From contig JAXDLK010000049.1 of NCBI GenBank assembly GCA_034666665.1, forward strand, positions 1 through 11,406: DNA of 11,406 bases, read 5' to 3'. Each line of letters starts with the position of its first letter. The first letter of the stretch is position 1. Source of the stretch: JAXDLK01 sp034666665 (lineage in GTDB: Bacteria; Desulfobacterota; Binatia; JACPRU01). Positions 1-6,486 of this stretch are shown here, in pieces. The notes below the pieces were generated by a model that did no database searches, was not told the origin of the DNA, and saw only the letters and a list, made by a program, of their open reading frames with translations. A program made the position numbers and the translations under genes.

Positions 1-261
1 GAGTTCCAAGCGGCATTTCGGACGGCAGAGCCCATCATCTCTGCGGCGGCCGGGCACATCGCACACGAGCTCCTTCATTGCCTCGAAGACCCGAACCGGT
101 TCCTTCTGCTCGTTCGCTGGCAAGCACTCGAGGATCACACTCGAGGGTTTCGAGGTTCACCGGGTTATCAGCGCTGGAAAGAGCTTCTCCATCACTTCTA
201 CGACCCGTTTCCGGAAGTGGTGCATTTCGAGGTGGCGTCGGCGTCCGCGTCCGACGATTGA
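1..261 (+). CDS. Antibiotic biosynthesis monooxygenase-like protein, 3' fragment
   Basis: An open frame runs from the first base to TGA at 259-261; the start lies outside the window, so only about 86 C-terminal residues are visible. The translation carries the ABM-type pattern: a helix ending AAGHIAHELLHCLEDP, a strand RFLLLVRW, then LEDHTRGFRGSPGYQRW and LHHFYDPFPEVVHFE. These proteins are small dimeric alpha/beta barrels (monooxygenases, or heme- or quinol-related enzymes). The conserved Trp plus the HT..F and HHFYDPFP stretches are typical of stand-alone members. No substrate can be named. The gene converges on the M14-type hydrolase with only 4 bp between the two stop codons. The family call is from remembered sequence pattern and is fairly secure; the N-terminus and operon context are unseen. 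Confidence 0.75.
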   Translation, partial: EFQAAFRTAEPIISAAAGHIAHELLHCLEDPNRFLLLVRWQALEDHTRGFRGSPGYQRWKELLHHFYDPFPEVVHFEVASASASDD

Positions 262-265
262 CGGG

Positions 266-1678
266 CTACTCCTCCGGCATCTCGTCCTCGGGCGCCGTCG
301 ACGGAGCGGCCTCTCCAGCGGCTCGTTCGACGATGCCGAGCCGGACGACGGCGTTTCCCGGCTGTGCGACGGGGCTTCGCGCGATCGAGATGACGATCCC
401 CGACTGCGGCGCCAGCAGGTCGGCACGCTGGCCGTCGAGCGTGCTGCGAATCGTCAAGAGCCGCTGGTTCGGCTGCACCACGTCGCCGAGTGCGACGGCC
501 AGGTCGACGACACCGCCGACGTCGGCACGCAGCCACGGCGAGAACCGCATCCACATCGGATCGCCGCCTCCGGGCTTCTCGCCCGCGACCATGCCGAGGC
601 TCGAGAGCAGGTTCTGGACGCCGCGCACTCCGACCTCGACGGTGTCGGCATCGAGACGGCCGCTCTCGCCGCCCTCGAAGATCGCCGCGGGCACACCGGC
701 GCGGGTCGCGGCATATCGCAGCGTACCGGGCTGCGCGGTGTGCAGCACGACCATTCCGCCGAACCCCTGCGCGAGCCGCCGCGCGTCCTCGCTCCCCGGA
801 TCGGCGCGAACGTGCGGCGCGTTCGCCCGACCGCTCGCCGCGGTGTGGAAGTCGATGCAGTAGTCGGACGGCAGGACGAAGTTCCGGAAGATCCGGTTCG
901 CGATGCGGTTCGCGAGCGAACCTCTCGGGTTCCCGGGGAAGTAACGGTTCAGGTCGCGCTGATCGGGCAGCACGCGCGTCTGCCGCTGGAACCCGAACGG
1001 GTTCACCACCGGCAACAGGATCAACGTACCGTTGAGGCTGGCGGGGTTCAGCCGCTCCCGGAGCGCGAGCATGATCGGCACGCCGATGAGCTCATCGCCG
1101 TGAATCGTGCCGGTCAGCAGCAGGGTCGGACCGGCCGCCGCGCCTCGCAAGACGGTCACGGGGATGTTGACCGTGCTGCCCTCGTAGGAGTCGGCGAGCT
1201 CGAAGACGAACGAGCGCACCTCGCCGGCGGCGATTCTGACGTCGCGCGCCATGACCAGAGGATCCGCCGGCGGCGTACACGAGAACTTGCCCGCGCAGGA
1301 TCGCGTCGCAGTGACCGCGGGCGTGGGCGTGAGCGCAGCAGTGCCGGGCGTCGTCGCGGCGGCCGGCGTCTGCGTGGTCGCGCGGTCGTTCGGCGGCGTC
1401 GCACCCGCCGGCGTTCGCGTGAGGGAATGGTCTTTCGTCGGCGTCGATGGAGCCGGCGTCCTCGTCACGCCGCGTTCCCGGGCGGCGGACGGCGTGCGCG
1501 TCACGCTTTGCTTGGTACCGGCCGCCGCGGGCGTGAACGCCGGCGCCTTCGTAGCCGTCGCCGTCGCAGGGGCGGAAGACGGTGTCGGCGCCGGGCTCGG
1601 CTCGGCGCCGGACGCGACACTGACCCCGAGGAAGACAACGACGATCGCCGAGGAGCTGAGCCGGAGGACGCTTCTCAT
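266..1678 (-). CDS. Exported M14/AstE-AspA-type zinc hydrolase with Thr/Pro-rich linker
   Basis: A 470-residue protein of the succinylglutamate desuccinylase/aspartoacylase (M14-like) family, which hydrolyses amide bonds with one zinc. Residues 1-25 are a Sec signal (basic start, hydrophobic core 11-22, small residues near 23-25), so it should act in the periplasm or outside. Residues 26-125 are a low-complexity Thr/Pro/Ala linker with TRTP repeats. The catalytic domain follows: HGDE (His193, Glu196) and CIDFH (His278) supply likely zinc ligands, RDLNRYFPG (241-249) is the substrate-binding motif, and FEGGESG (334-340) carries the probable catalytic Glu. Residues about 384-450 resemble the family's C-terminal beta domain. 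ATG at 1678 is chosen because it puts the signal peptide at the N-terminus; a GTG at 1765 would add 29 residues in front of it. The Shine-Dalgarno is weak. It lies downstream of the VanZ-like gene on the same strand. Substrate unknown. Confidence 0.85.
   Translation of the reverse strand: MRSVLRLSSSAIVVVFLGVSVASGAEPSPAPTPSSAPATATATKAPAFTPAAAGTKQSVTRTPSAARERGVTRTPAPSTPTKDHSLTRTPAGATPPNDRATTQTPAAATTPGTAALTPTPAVTATRSCAGKFSCTPPADPLVMARDVRIAAGEVRSFVFELADSYEGSTVNIPVTVLRGAAAGPTLLLTGTIHGDELIGVPIMLALRERLNPASLNGTLILLPVVNPFGFQRQTRVLPDQRDLNRYFPGNPRGSLANRIANRIFRNFVLPSDYCIDFHTAASGRANAPHVRADPGSEDARRLAQGFGGMVVLHTAQPGTLRYAATRAGVPAAIFEGGESGRLDADTVEVGVRGVQNLLSSLGMVAGEKPGGGDPMWMRFSPWLRADVGGVVDLAVALGDVVQPNQRLLTIRSTLDGQRADLLAPQSGIVISIARSPVAQPGNAVVRLGIVERAAGEAAPSTAPEDEMPEE
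1319..1504 (-). repeat. Degenerate 45-bp coding repeats (15-residue Thr/Pro units)
   Basis: Within the linker of the M14-type hydrolase, [V/L/T]T[R/Q/P]TP motifs occur at residues 59-63, 71-75, 86-90, 101-105 and 116-120. The last four are exactly 15 residues apart, so the DNA has a loose 45-bp period, visible on the + strand as recurring GCCGGCGT(C/T). This looks like an old minisatellite that now encodes a flexible, possibly surface-spanning or O-glycosylated spacer. Unit count and boundaries are approximate. Confidence 0.6.
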
Positions 1679-1766
1679 CGAGCCGTACCGGACGATTGCG
1701 CGGCGGCGAGCGTCGCCCGCCGCCGCTCCCTGCACGTGAGTGTAGCAACCTTCTCGCGAGCGCACC

Positions 1767-2279
1767 TCATGGGCGGCCCCGGGCGCGGAGCGCCAGCAGG
1801 CAGCCGACCAGCGCCGAGAGCGCGTTCACGCCGACGTCCCGCCAGTCGGCGATCCGGTCGGGAAGGAACCACTGGAGCATCTCGTCGAGGCCGGCGATGG
1901 AGAGCGCGAGCACGATCCCGCTCCCCCGCGGCAGCGCCTGCAGCGTGAGAAACCCCATCGCGCCGAAGAGCGCGAAGTGAACCCGTTCCTCGGGCAGCGG
2001 GTAGAGGGACGGCAACAGAAGCGCGAGGGGTCCGAGCCAGACGAGATGAACGGCGGCCCGCCGTCCCTCCCGTCGGACGAGCCATACCAGCGCCGCGAGC
2101 ACGGCTCCGCCGAGCACGATCCAGACGACGAGGCCGAGATTTCCCGTCGATCGCGCATAGTTCTGGATCCGCCGGCCGAATACGGACAGCGCAAAGATGA
2201 AGGCGACCAGGGCGGCCCAGACGAGCCACGCGGCGCGCGAGCCTTGCGCCTCGCCGGCGGCGCCGCGTACGCCGATCAG
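1767..2279 (-). CDS. VanZ-like family membrane protein, probable CTG start
   Basis: Encodes a small polytopic inner-membrane protein of the VanZ-like family. From CTG at 2279 it is 170 residues with hydrophobic segments at about 18-34, 48-67, 78-93, 100-116 and 152-164. The family's polar signature is present: EERVHF (97-102), LDEMLQ (131-136, Asp132 and Glu133), then ADWRDVGVN (144-152, Asp148 and Asn152). VanZ gives teicoplanin resistance in enterococci, but most relatives have no known role. The start is uncertain. The first canonical start is GTG at 2117 (116 residues), which would discard one hydrophobic segment and cut into the next, although that DNA has the same G/C third-position bias. 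No ATG, GTG or TTG lies in frame between 2117 and the upstream in-frame stop near 2370-2372. CTG at 2277-2279 overlaps the TGA of the M48 gene as CTGA, a translational-coupling geometry. Confidence 0.75.
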   Translation of the reverse strand: MIGVRGAAGEAQGSRAAWLVWAALVAFIFALSVFGRRIQNYARSTGNLGLVVWIVLGGAVLAALVWLVRREGRRAAVHLVWLGPLALLLPSLYPLPEERVHFALFGAMGFLTLQALPRGSGIVLALSIAGLDEMLQWFLPDRIADWRDVGVNALSALVGCLLALRARGRP

Positions 2280-3058
2280 CCGAGCCGCTGCTTCACCTGA
2301 TGAAACCGGGGAGAGTCGCGCACGAGCTCCGCCGGGAGCGGGTGCGCTGCGATGTCGGCGCGGACGTTCTCAATCCGTTCGTCGGTCGGGGGATGAGAGG
2401 AGAAGATCTGCGCGACCCGCCCCGGGTTCGATCCCTCGAGCGCGCGCAGCTTGGCGAACATCGCCAAGGCCTCGCGCGGGTCGTACCCCGCGCGTGGCAT
2501 CAGATCGACCATCACGTGATCGGCCTCGCGCTCCGCTTCGCGGCCGAAGTAGAGCTGTCCGGTGGTGATCCCGAGGCCCGCGGCGAGCTGAACCCACGGC
2601 GCCGCATTGCCGAGAGCGACGCCGATCACGGTCTGGAAGAGCTGCTCGCGCGAGATCGCCTTGGCGACGTGACGCCGGACCTGATGGCCCATCTCGTGCG
2701 ACAGCACGCTCGCGACCTGGCCTTCGGTGTCCGCGGCCTCGAGCAGTCCGGTATGCACGTAGACGTACCCGCCGCCGATGTTGAACGCGTTGACCGACGG
2801 ATCGACGATCACGCGGAACGTGTAGCGGAACTGCGGGTCGCGAATCGTCGCCGCCAGGCGCTGGCCGAGCTCGGAAACGTACCCCGCGATCACCGGATCG
2901 CTGACCACGCGCTGCTTCGATTCCACCTCCCGCGCGAACTCGACCGTGAGCTGCTGCTCTTGCTCGACCGAGAGAAGGTTCACGCGGCTGACCGGCTGTG
3001 CGAGCTGTGCGCACGAGGTGAGGAGCAGCAGAGGAAGAACTGCCGTCGAGTTGTGCAT
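2276..3058 (-). CDS. M48 family metallopeptidase, lipoprotein
   Basis: A 260-residue zinc metallopeptidase of the M48 (Ste24/HtpX/BepA-LoiP-like) group, which clips misfolded or damaged envelope proteins. The N-terminus is a lipoprotein signal with lipobox LTSC (13-16), so the mature protein would start at lipidated Cys16 and sit on a periplasmic membrane face. The active site is HEMGH (121-125), with the third zinc ligand Glu176 in EREAD (176-180). VNAFNIGGGYVYVHTGLL (89-106) and SSHPPTDERI (220-229) are standard family motifs. Length matches stand-alone periplasmic M48 proteins without TPR repeats. ATG at 3058 gives a proper lipoprotein signal; the Shine-Dalgarno is poor. It appears to be first gene of a leftward unit with the VanZ-like gene (4-bp overlap) and the M14-type hydrolase. 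It is clearly paralogous to the M48 gene at 3734-4570. Targets and symbol not assignable. Confidence 0.93.
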   Translation of the reverse strand: MHNSTAVLPLLLLTSCAQLAQPVSRVNLLSVEQEQQLTVEFAREVESKQRVVSDPVIAGYVSELGQRLAATIRDPQFRYTFRVIVDPSVNAFNIGGGYVYVHTGLLEAADTEGQVASVLSHEMGHQVRRHVAKAISREQLFQTVIGVALGNAAPWVQLAAGLGITTGQLYFGREAEREADHVMVDLMPRAGYDPREALAMFAKLRALEGSNPGRVAQIFSSHPPTDERIENVRADIAAHPLPAELVRDSPRFHQVKQRLG

Positions 3059-3170
3059 GCCGCCGGCTTACTGCAAAGGGCACCCGAGAGCCATCTACCC
3101 GGAACGACTCCGCTCGCGCAGCGCCGCGAGTTGACGGACCGTTCCCACACCGCCACAGTCGGCGGTCGCC
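3059..3170 (+). promoter_or_regulatory. Divergent intergenic region, M48 lipoprotein / TlpA-like
   Basis: These 112 bp must hold the start signals of both divergent genes. On the + strand TTGACG at 3131-3136 is a good -35-like hexamer; the best -10 partner after 17 bp (CACAGT, 3154-3159) matches only three of six positions. I see no convincing leftward promoter and no strong Shine-Dalgarno for either gene. The region is inferred to be regulatory from layout rather than from a clear motif. Confidence 0.35.
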
Positions 3171-3743
3171 ATGACGATGCGATTGCGCCCGCGTGCGTCC
3201 CGCAGCCTGTGGTGTCCCCGCTCCGTGGGCTGGCTGTCCGGCGCCGCGACCCTGCTCCCCGCGCTCGTACTGGCGGCGGCGATCGGCCTCGGCGACCGGA
3301 TCCCGGAGTTCCGCCTGGCGACGGCGAAGGCCGCCGCCTTCTCCTCGACCGACCTCGCCGGCTCGGTCACCTGCATCGATTTCTGGGCGAGCTGGTGCGC
3401 GCCGTGCCGCCGCGCGCTGCCGGCGCTCGACGTGATCGCCCGCCGCCATGCGGACCAGGGTCTGCGCGTGCTCGCGGTCTCGATCGACGACGATCCCGCG
3501 GGTGCGGCCCGCTTCCTCGAGAAGCTCGTGCCAGGGACGGCGCTGACCGCGCTGTTCGACCCCGACGGCGAGCTGATGGCGCGGTTCGGGGCGGCAGGGA
3601 TGCCGGCCTTGTACCTCGTGGACCGGGACGGCGTGGTCCGCCGGATCGAGAGCGGCTACGGGCCGGAGCGGCTCGAAGCCATCGAGCACGACGTCGAGCG
3701 GCTACTCCGCGAGCCGCCGTCGCGCGGCGCGCGTCAGCCGTGA
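3171..3743 (+). CDS. TlpA/ResA-type thioredoxin-fold protein, membrane-anchored
   Basis: A 190-residue thiol-disulfide oxidoreductase of the TlpA/AhpC-TSA class. A basic N-terminus precedes a hydrophobic segment (about 22-40), an uncleaved anchor or signal that places the thioredoxin domain in the periplasm. The domain shows the strand VTCIDFWASWCAPC, with active-site W75-C76-A77-P78-C79, then VLAVSIDDD (100-108), FDPDGELMARFGAAGMPALYLVD with the expected cis-Pro145, and a C-terminal helix. Such proteins reduce or isomerise disulfides, often for cytochrome c maturation, but no such genes are adjacent. It lies between two M48 peptidase genes read the other way, and its 3' end overlaps the second by 10 bp. 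ATG 3171 is followed by ATG 3177, and either may be used. The fold call is secure; the partner is unknown. Confidence 0.9.
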   Translation: MTMRLRPRASRSLWCPRSVGWLSGAATLLPALVLAAAIGLGDRIPEFRLATAKAAAFSSTDLAGSVTCIDFWASWCAPCRRALPALDVIARRHADQGLRVLAVSIDDDPAGAARFLEKLVPGTALTALFDPDGELMARFGAAGMPALYLVDRDGVVRRIESGYGPERLEAIEHDVERLLREPPSRGARQP

Positions 3744-4570
3744 CGCAGCCGGAGCTGCACGTCGTGGAAGCGCTGCGAGTCGCGCACCAGCCGCCCCGGG
3801 AGGCGCCGGCGCGCGAGGTCGGCCCGCACGGCCGCGATGCGCTCGCTCGTCGGCGGATGTGACGAGAAGAGGCTGGTGACGCGGCTCGGCTCCCGGCCCT
3901 CGATCGCGCGGATCCTCTGGAAGATTCCCAGCGCCTCGCGCGGATCGTACTGCGCGCGGAGCATGAGCTCGACCATCACCCGGTCGGCGTCGCGCTCGGC
4001 CTCGCGGCCGAAGTGGAGCTGACCCGTGGTGATGCCGAGGCCGGCGGCGAGCTGGACCCACTGCGACGCGCGGTCGCCGACGGCGGCGCGGGCGAGCGTG
4101 CGGAAGACCACGTCGCGCGAGATCGCCTTGGCGACGTGTCGCTCCACCTGGTGGCCGATCTCGTGCGCCATCGTCGCCGCGAGCTGAGCCTCCGTGCCTG
4201 CGGCTTCGATCAGGCCGGCGTGAACGTAGATGAAGCCGCCGCCGACGTTGAACGCGTTCACCGTCCGGTCGGCCACGACGCGAAAGCGGTAGCGGAACTC
4301 CGGCCGGCGGATGCCGGCGACGAGGCGGCGCCCGACATCGTCGACGAAACGCTGAACCACCGGATCGCGCAGCATGCGTTGCTTCGATTCGATCTCGCGC
4401 GCGAACGTGACGGCGGCTTCCTGCTCCTGCTGGACCGACATCAGGTTGAGGCCGGAGAACAGGTTCCCGAAGAAGGAGCCGACGTCGGCGCGCGCGGCGC
4501 CGGTCGCGAGCAGCAACAGGAGCGCCACCATCGAAGCGGAGCGAGCACGGAGAGAGCGTTCGGCGGTCAT
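3734..4570 (-). CDS. M48 family metallopeptidase, Sec-exported
   Basis: A 278-residue M48 zinc metallopeptidase. Residues 1-28 are a classical signal peptide (basic n-region, core MVALLLLLATG, AARA cleavage motif near 25-28). There is no lipobox, so it should be soluble in the periplasm, unlike its lipidated paralogue at 2276-3058. The active site is HEIGH (136-140), with Glu192 of ERDAD (192-196) as third zinc ligand. VNAFNVGGGFIYVHAGLI (104-121) and SSHPPTSERI (236-245) match the paralogue almost word for word, as do FARE[I/V]ESKQR and QLAAGLGITTGQL. ATG 4570 has a good Shine-Dalgarno, GAGG at 4576-4579 with a 5-nt spacer. The 3' end overlaps the TlpA-like gene tail to tail (TCAGCCGTGA, 3734-3743). 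Likely role: envelope protein quality control. Confidence 0.93.
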   Translation of the reverse strand: MTAERSLRARSASMVALLLLLATGAARADVGSFFGNLFSGLNLMSVQQEQEAAVTFAREIESKQRMLRDPVVQRFVDDVGRRLVAGIRRPEFRYRFRVVADRTVNAFNVGGGFIYVHAGLIEAAGTEAQLAATMAHEIGHQVERHVAKAISRDVVFRTLARAAVGDRASQWVQLAAGLGITTGQLHFGREAERDADRVMVELMLRAQYDPREALGIFQRIRAIEGREPSRVTSLFSSHPPTSERIAAVRADLARRRLPGRLVRDSQRFHDVQLRLRHG

Positions 4571-4680
4571 GGCTACCTCGTTGAACCGCGCGGCGCCGGC
4601 GTTCGTTGCGGCCGGGGACGGCGGCGGTAGATCGGCCGAGCCGGTAGATCGGCTGAGACAGATCGGCTAACCAGGCCGCG
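4571..4680 (+). promoter_or_regulatory. Divergent intergenic region with short direct repeats
   Basis: These 110 bp separate the leftward M48 gene from rightward mpl. CGGTAGATCGGC occurs twice (4625-4636 and 4642-4653, 17 bp apart), and the core AGATCGGC recurs at 4660-4667. Repeats of this size just upstream of a start could be operator half-sites, but no clear -35/-10 pair is seen. Mpl starts at GTG 4681 with only a weak purine run (AGG, 4673-4675) before it. Confidence 0.35.
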
Positions 4681-6120
4681 GTGACCGAGCCGGACTTTCC
4701 ACCGATCGAAACGCTCCGGCGGATCCACTTCATCGCCATCGCCGGCGTCGGCATGGCTTCCCTCGCCGGCATGCTGCGGACGCGCGGGTTCACGGTCACG
4801 GGATCGGATCGCGACGTCTACCCGCCGGCGAGCACGATGCTCGAGCGGCTGGAGATCCCCGTCCTGTCGGGGTTCCGCGCGGAGAATCTCGATCCGGCTC
4901 CGGACCTCGTGGTCGTCGGCAACGCGGTGTCCCGTACCAATCCGGAAGTCCAGGCGGTGCTCGAGCGCGGCCTCGCCTACGCGTCGATGCCGGAGACGCT
5001 CCGGCGGCTGCTCTTGCCGGGCAAGCGCTCGCTGGTGGTCGCCGGAACGCACGGCAAGAGCACCTCGACCGCGATGCTCGGCTGGGTGCTCGAGCGCGCC
5101 GGACGCGACCCGAGCCTCATGGTCGGCGGCGAGTCGATCGACTTCGGTGGCAACTTCCGGCTCGGCGGCGGGGATGACTTCGTCATCGAGGGCGACGAGT
5201 ACGACACCGCGTTCTTCGACAAGGGTCCGAAGTTCCTCCACTACGAGCCGCGCGGCCTGATCCTCACCTCGATCGAGTTCGACCACGCCGACATCTATCG
5301 CGACCTCGATCACGTGACGCGCTCGTTCGTCGATCTCCTGCGGATCGTCCCCTCGGGCTCGCCGATCGTCGCCTGTCCGGACTTCGCCCGCGTGGAGCGG
5401 GCGCTCAATCGCGGCGGCCGTCCGGCCGAGCGCTTCGGGTTCTCGCAGGCGGCGGACTGGAGGCCGGCGGAGGTCCGCGACGACGGCGGACGTACCCGGT
5501 TCGAGGTCCGCTTCCACGGCCGTCTGGAGGCCGAGATCGCTCTTCGCGCGATGGGCGAGATGAACGTCCGGAACGCGCTCGGCGTGTTCGCGCTCGCGCG
5601 GGGACTCGGCCTCGCGGCCGCGGACATCGTGCCCGCGCTCGACGAATTCCGCGGCGTCCGACGGCGGCAGGAGATCCTCGCCGACGGCGCGGTCACCGTG
5701 ATCGACGACTTCGCGCACCATCCGACGGCGATCGCCGCGACGCTCGACGCCGTTCGCCGGCGCCATCCGGGCCGCCGCCTGTGGGCGGTCTTCGAGCCGC
5801 GGTCGAACACCAGCCGCCGCCGGGTCTTCCAGGAAGAGTTCCCGCGGGCGCTCGCCGTCGCCGACCGGATCCTTCTCGCGGAGCCTTACGTGAAGCCGAC
5901 GGACCCTCTGCCGGAGGCCGAGCGTCTCTCCGCCGCCGCAGTCGTCGAAGACATCACGCGGCGCGGTCGCACGGCGGCCGCCTTCGCCGACCCGGGCGAC
6001 ATCTTCGCGGAGCTCCGCCGAGAGGTCGTCCCCGGCGACGTCGTGGTGTTCCTGTCGAACGGTGCGTTCGGCGGCTTGCCCCGGCGGTTCGCCGAAGCCG
6101 CCGGCGGCGTCACTCGGTGA
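4681..6120 (+). CDS. mpl: UDP-N-acetylmuramate:L-alanyl-gamma-D-glutamyl-meso-diaminopimelate ligase
   Basis: A 479-residue Mur-ligase-family enzyme, cytoplasmic and ATP-dependent. It joins recycled murein tripeptide (L-Ala-gamma-D-Glu-meso-Dap) directly to UDP-MurNAc, short-cutting peptidoglycan synthesis. The N-terminal Rossmann domain has IAIAGVGMASLAG (18-30) and GSDRDVYPPASTMLE (41-55); the VYPP.ST..E pattern favours Mpl over MurC. The ATP P-loop is AGTHGKS (121-127). IEGDEYDTAFFDK (169-181) and EFDHADIYRDL (199-209) are central-domain catalytic motifs typical of Mpl. The C-terminal domain shows DDFAHHPTA (342-350), FEPRSNTSRR (371-380) and SNGAFGG (459-465). Length is normal (about 450-480). 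GTG 4681 is needed to include the Rossmann strand. The enzyme implies meso-Dap peptidoglycan. No other recycling gene is in view. Its last 11 bp overlap the small membrane-protein gene. Confidence 0.95.
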   Translation: MTEPDFPPIETLRRIHFIAIAGVGMASLAGMLRTRGFTVTGSDRDVYPPASTMLERLEIPVLSGFRAENLDPAPDLVVVGNAVSRTNPEVQAVLERGLAYASMPETLRRLLLPGKRSLVVAGTHGKSTSTAMLGWVLERAGRDPSLMVGGESIDFGGNFRLGGGDDFVIEGDEYDTAFFDKGPKFLHYEPRGLILTSIEFDHADIYRDLDHVTRSFVDLLRIVPSGSPIVACPDFARVERALNRGGRPAERFGFSQAADWRPAEVRDDGGRTRFEVRFHGRLEAEIALRAMGEMNVRNALGVFALARGLGLAAADIVPALDEFRGVRRRQEILADGAVTVIDDFAHHPTAIAATLDAVRRRHPGRRLWAVFEPRSNTSRRRVFQEEFPRALAVADRILLAEPYVKPTDPLPEAERLSAAAVVEDITRRGRTAAAFADPGDIFAELRREVVPGDVVVFLSNGAFGGLPRRFAEAAGGVTR

Positions 6121-6370
6121 GAAGCCGGCGAGCCCGGCGCGCGCCGGCGACTCCGTAGGGAACGCAGCCGAGTGCCAGCGCCACGAGCCCCGAACCCTTC
6201 CACACCTGGTCGAGAGTCGTTACCCACGGGTTGTCGGCCGTCCAGTACGAGGTCGCGCTCAGGGCGAGCAGCCCGAGAAACGAGATGACGAACAGCGCGC
6301 CGGCGAGCCAGGCGAGAACGCGCCGGGCTCGTTCCAGCACGCCGGGGGAGTCGTCGGTGTGCTCCGCCAT
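6110..6370 (-). CDS. Small two-helix membrane protein, function unknown
   Basis: An 86-residue ORF, not assigned to a named family. It has a charged N-terminus (1-17), a hydrophobic helix at about 18-38, a short loop with YWTADNPW (42-49), a second helix at about 59-75, and a basic tail RRARRLL. This is a plausible hairpin inner-membrane protein with both ends in the cytoplasm (positive-inside rule). ATG 6370 is preceded by a weak AGG two bases upstream. Its end overlaps the mpl stop by 11 bp (TCACTCGGTGA). It is divergent from the APC permease, so co-regulation is possible but unproven. Support for coding: it fills the gap between two sure genes, has clean helix-loop-helix hydropathy, and is not explained as a shadow of another frame. 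Confidence 0.68.
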   Translation of the reverse strand: MAEHTDDSPGVLERARRVLAWLAGALFVISFLGLLALSATSYWTADNPWVTTLDQVWKGSGLVALALGCVPYGVAGARRARRLLTE

Positions 6371-6486
6371 GGCCTACGGGTGTCGTAGTATCGAGTCGAC
6401 GGGCACGAGTCACGCCGCCGGTTGAAATTCCATCCGCCGATGGTACTGCTACGCATCCCCGAACGACGGCGACTCCGGAACGACGC
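6371..6486 (+). promoter_or_regulatory. Divergent intergenic region with candidate promoters
   Basis: Leftward, GTGACT (complement of 6408-6413), 17 bp and TACTAC (complement of 6385-6390) form a fair sigma-70-like pair that would give a very short leader for the small membrane gene. Rightward, TTGAAA (6422-6427) is a good -35 but its -10 (TACTGC, 6444-6449) is poor. The permease GTG at 6487 has GGAA at 6477-6480 as a weak Shine-Dalgarno. Both promoter calls are tentative. Confidence 0.3.

Noticed and set aside
1..261. Biosynthetic gene cluster, suggested by the ABM-like and SnoaL-like proteins
   Set aside because: The two are about 10 kb apart, with no synthase, carrier protein or tailoring cluster in the window.
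1768..1770. ATG overlapping the VanZ-like TGA as ATGA, as start of the M14-type gene
   Set aside because: It is not in the reading frame of the M14-type hydrolase; the usable starts there are GTG 1765 and ATG 1678.
1767..2279. Glycopeptide-resistance role for the VanZ-like gene
   Set aside because: No VanA/H/X/S/R-type gene is nearby; VanZ-like proteins are widespread with unknown roles.
740..3862. Long + strand frames at 740-1948 and 2300-3862
   Set aside because: Arg-rich, low-motif translations antisense to the M14-type hydrolase, VanZ-like and M48 genes; the second also runs out of frame through the TlpA-like gene. Shadows.
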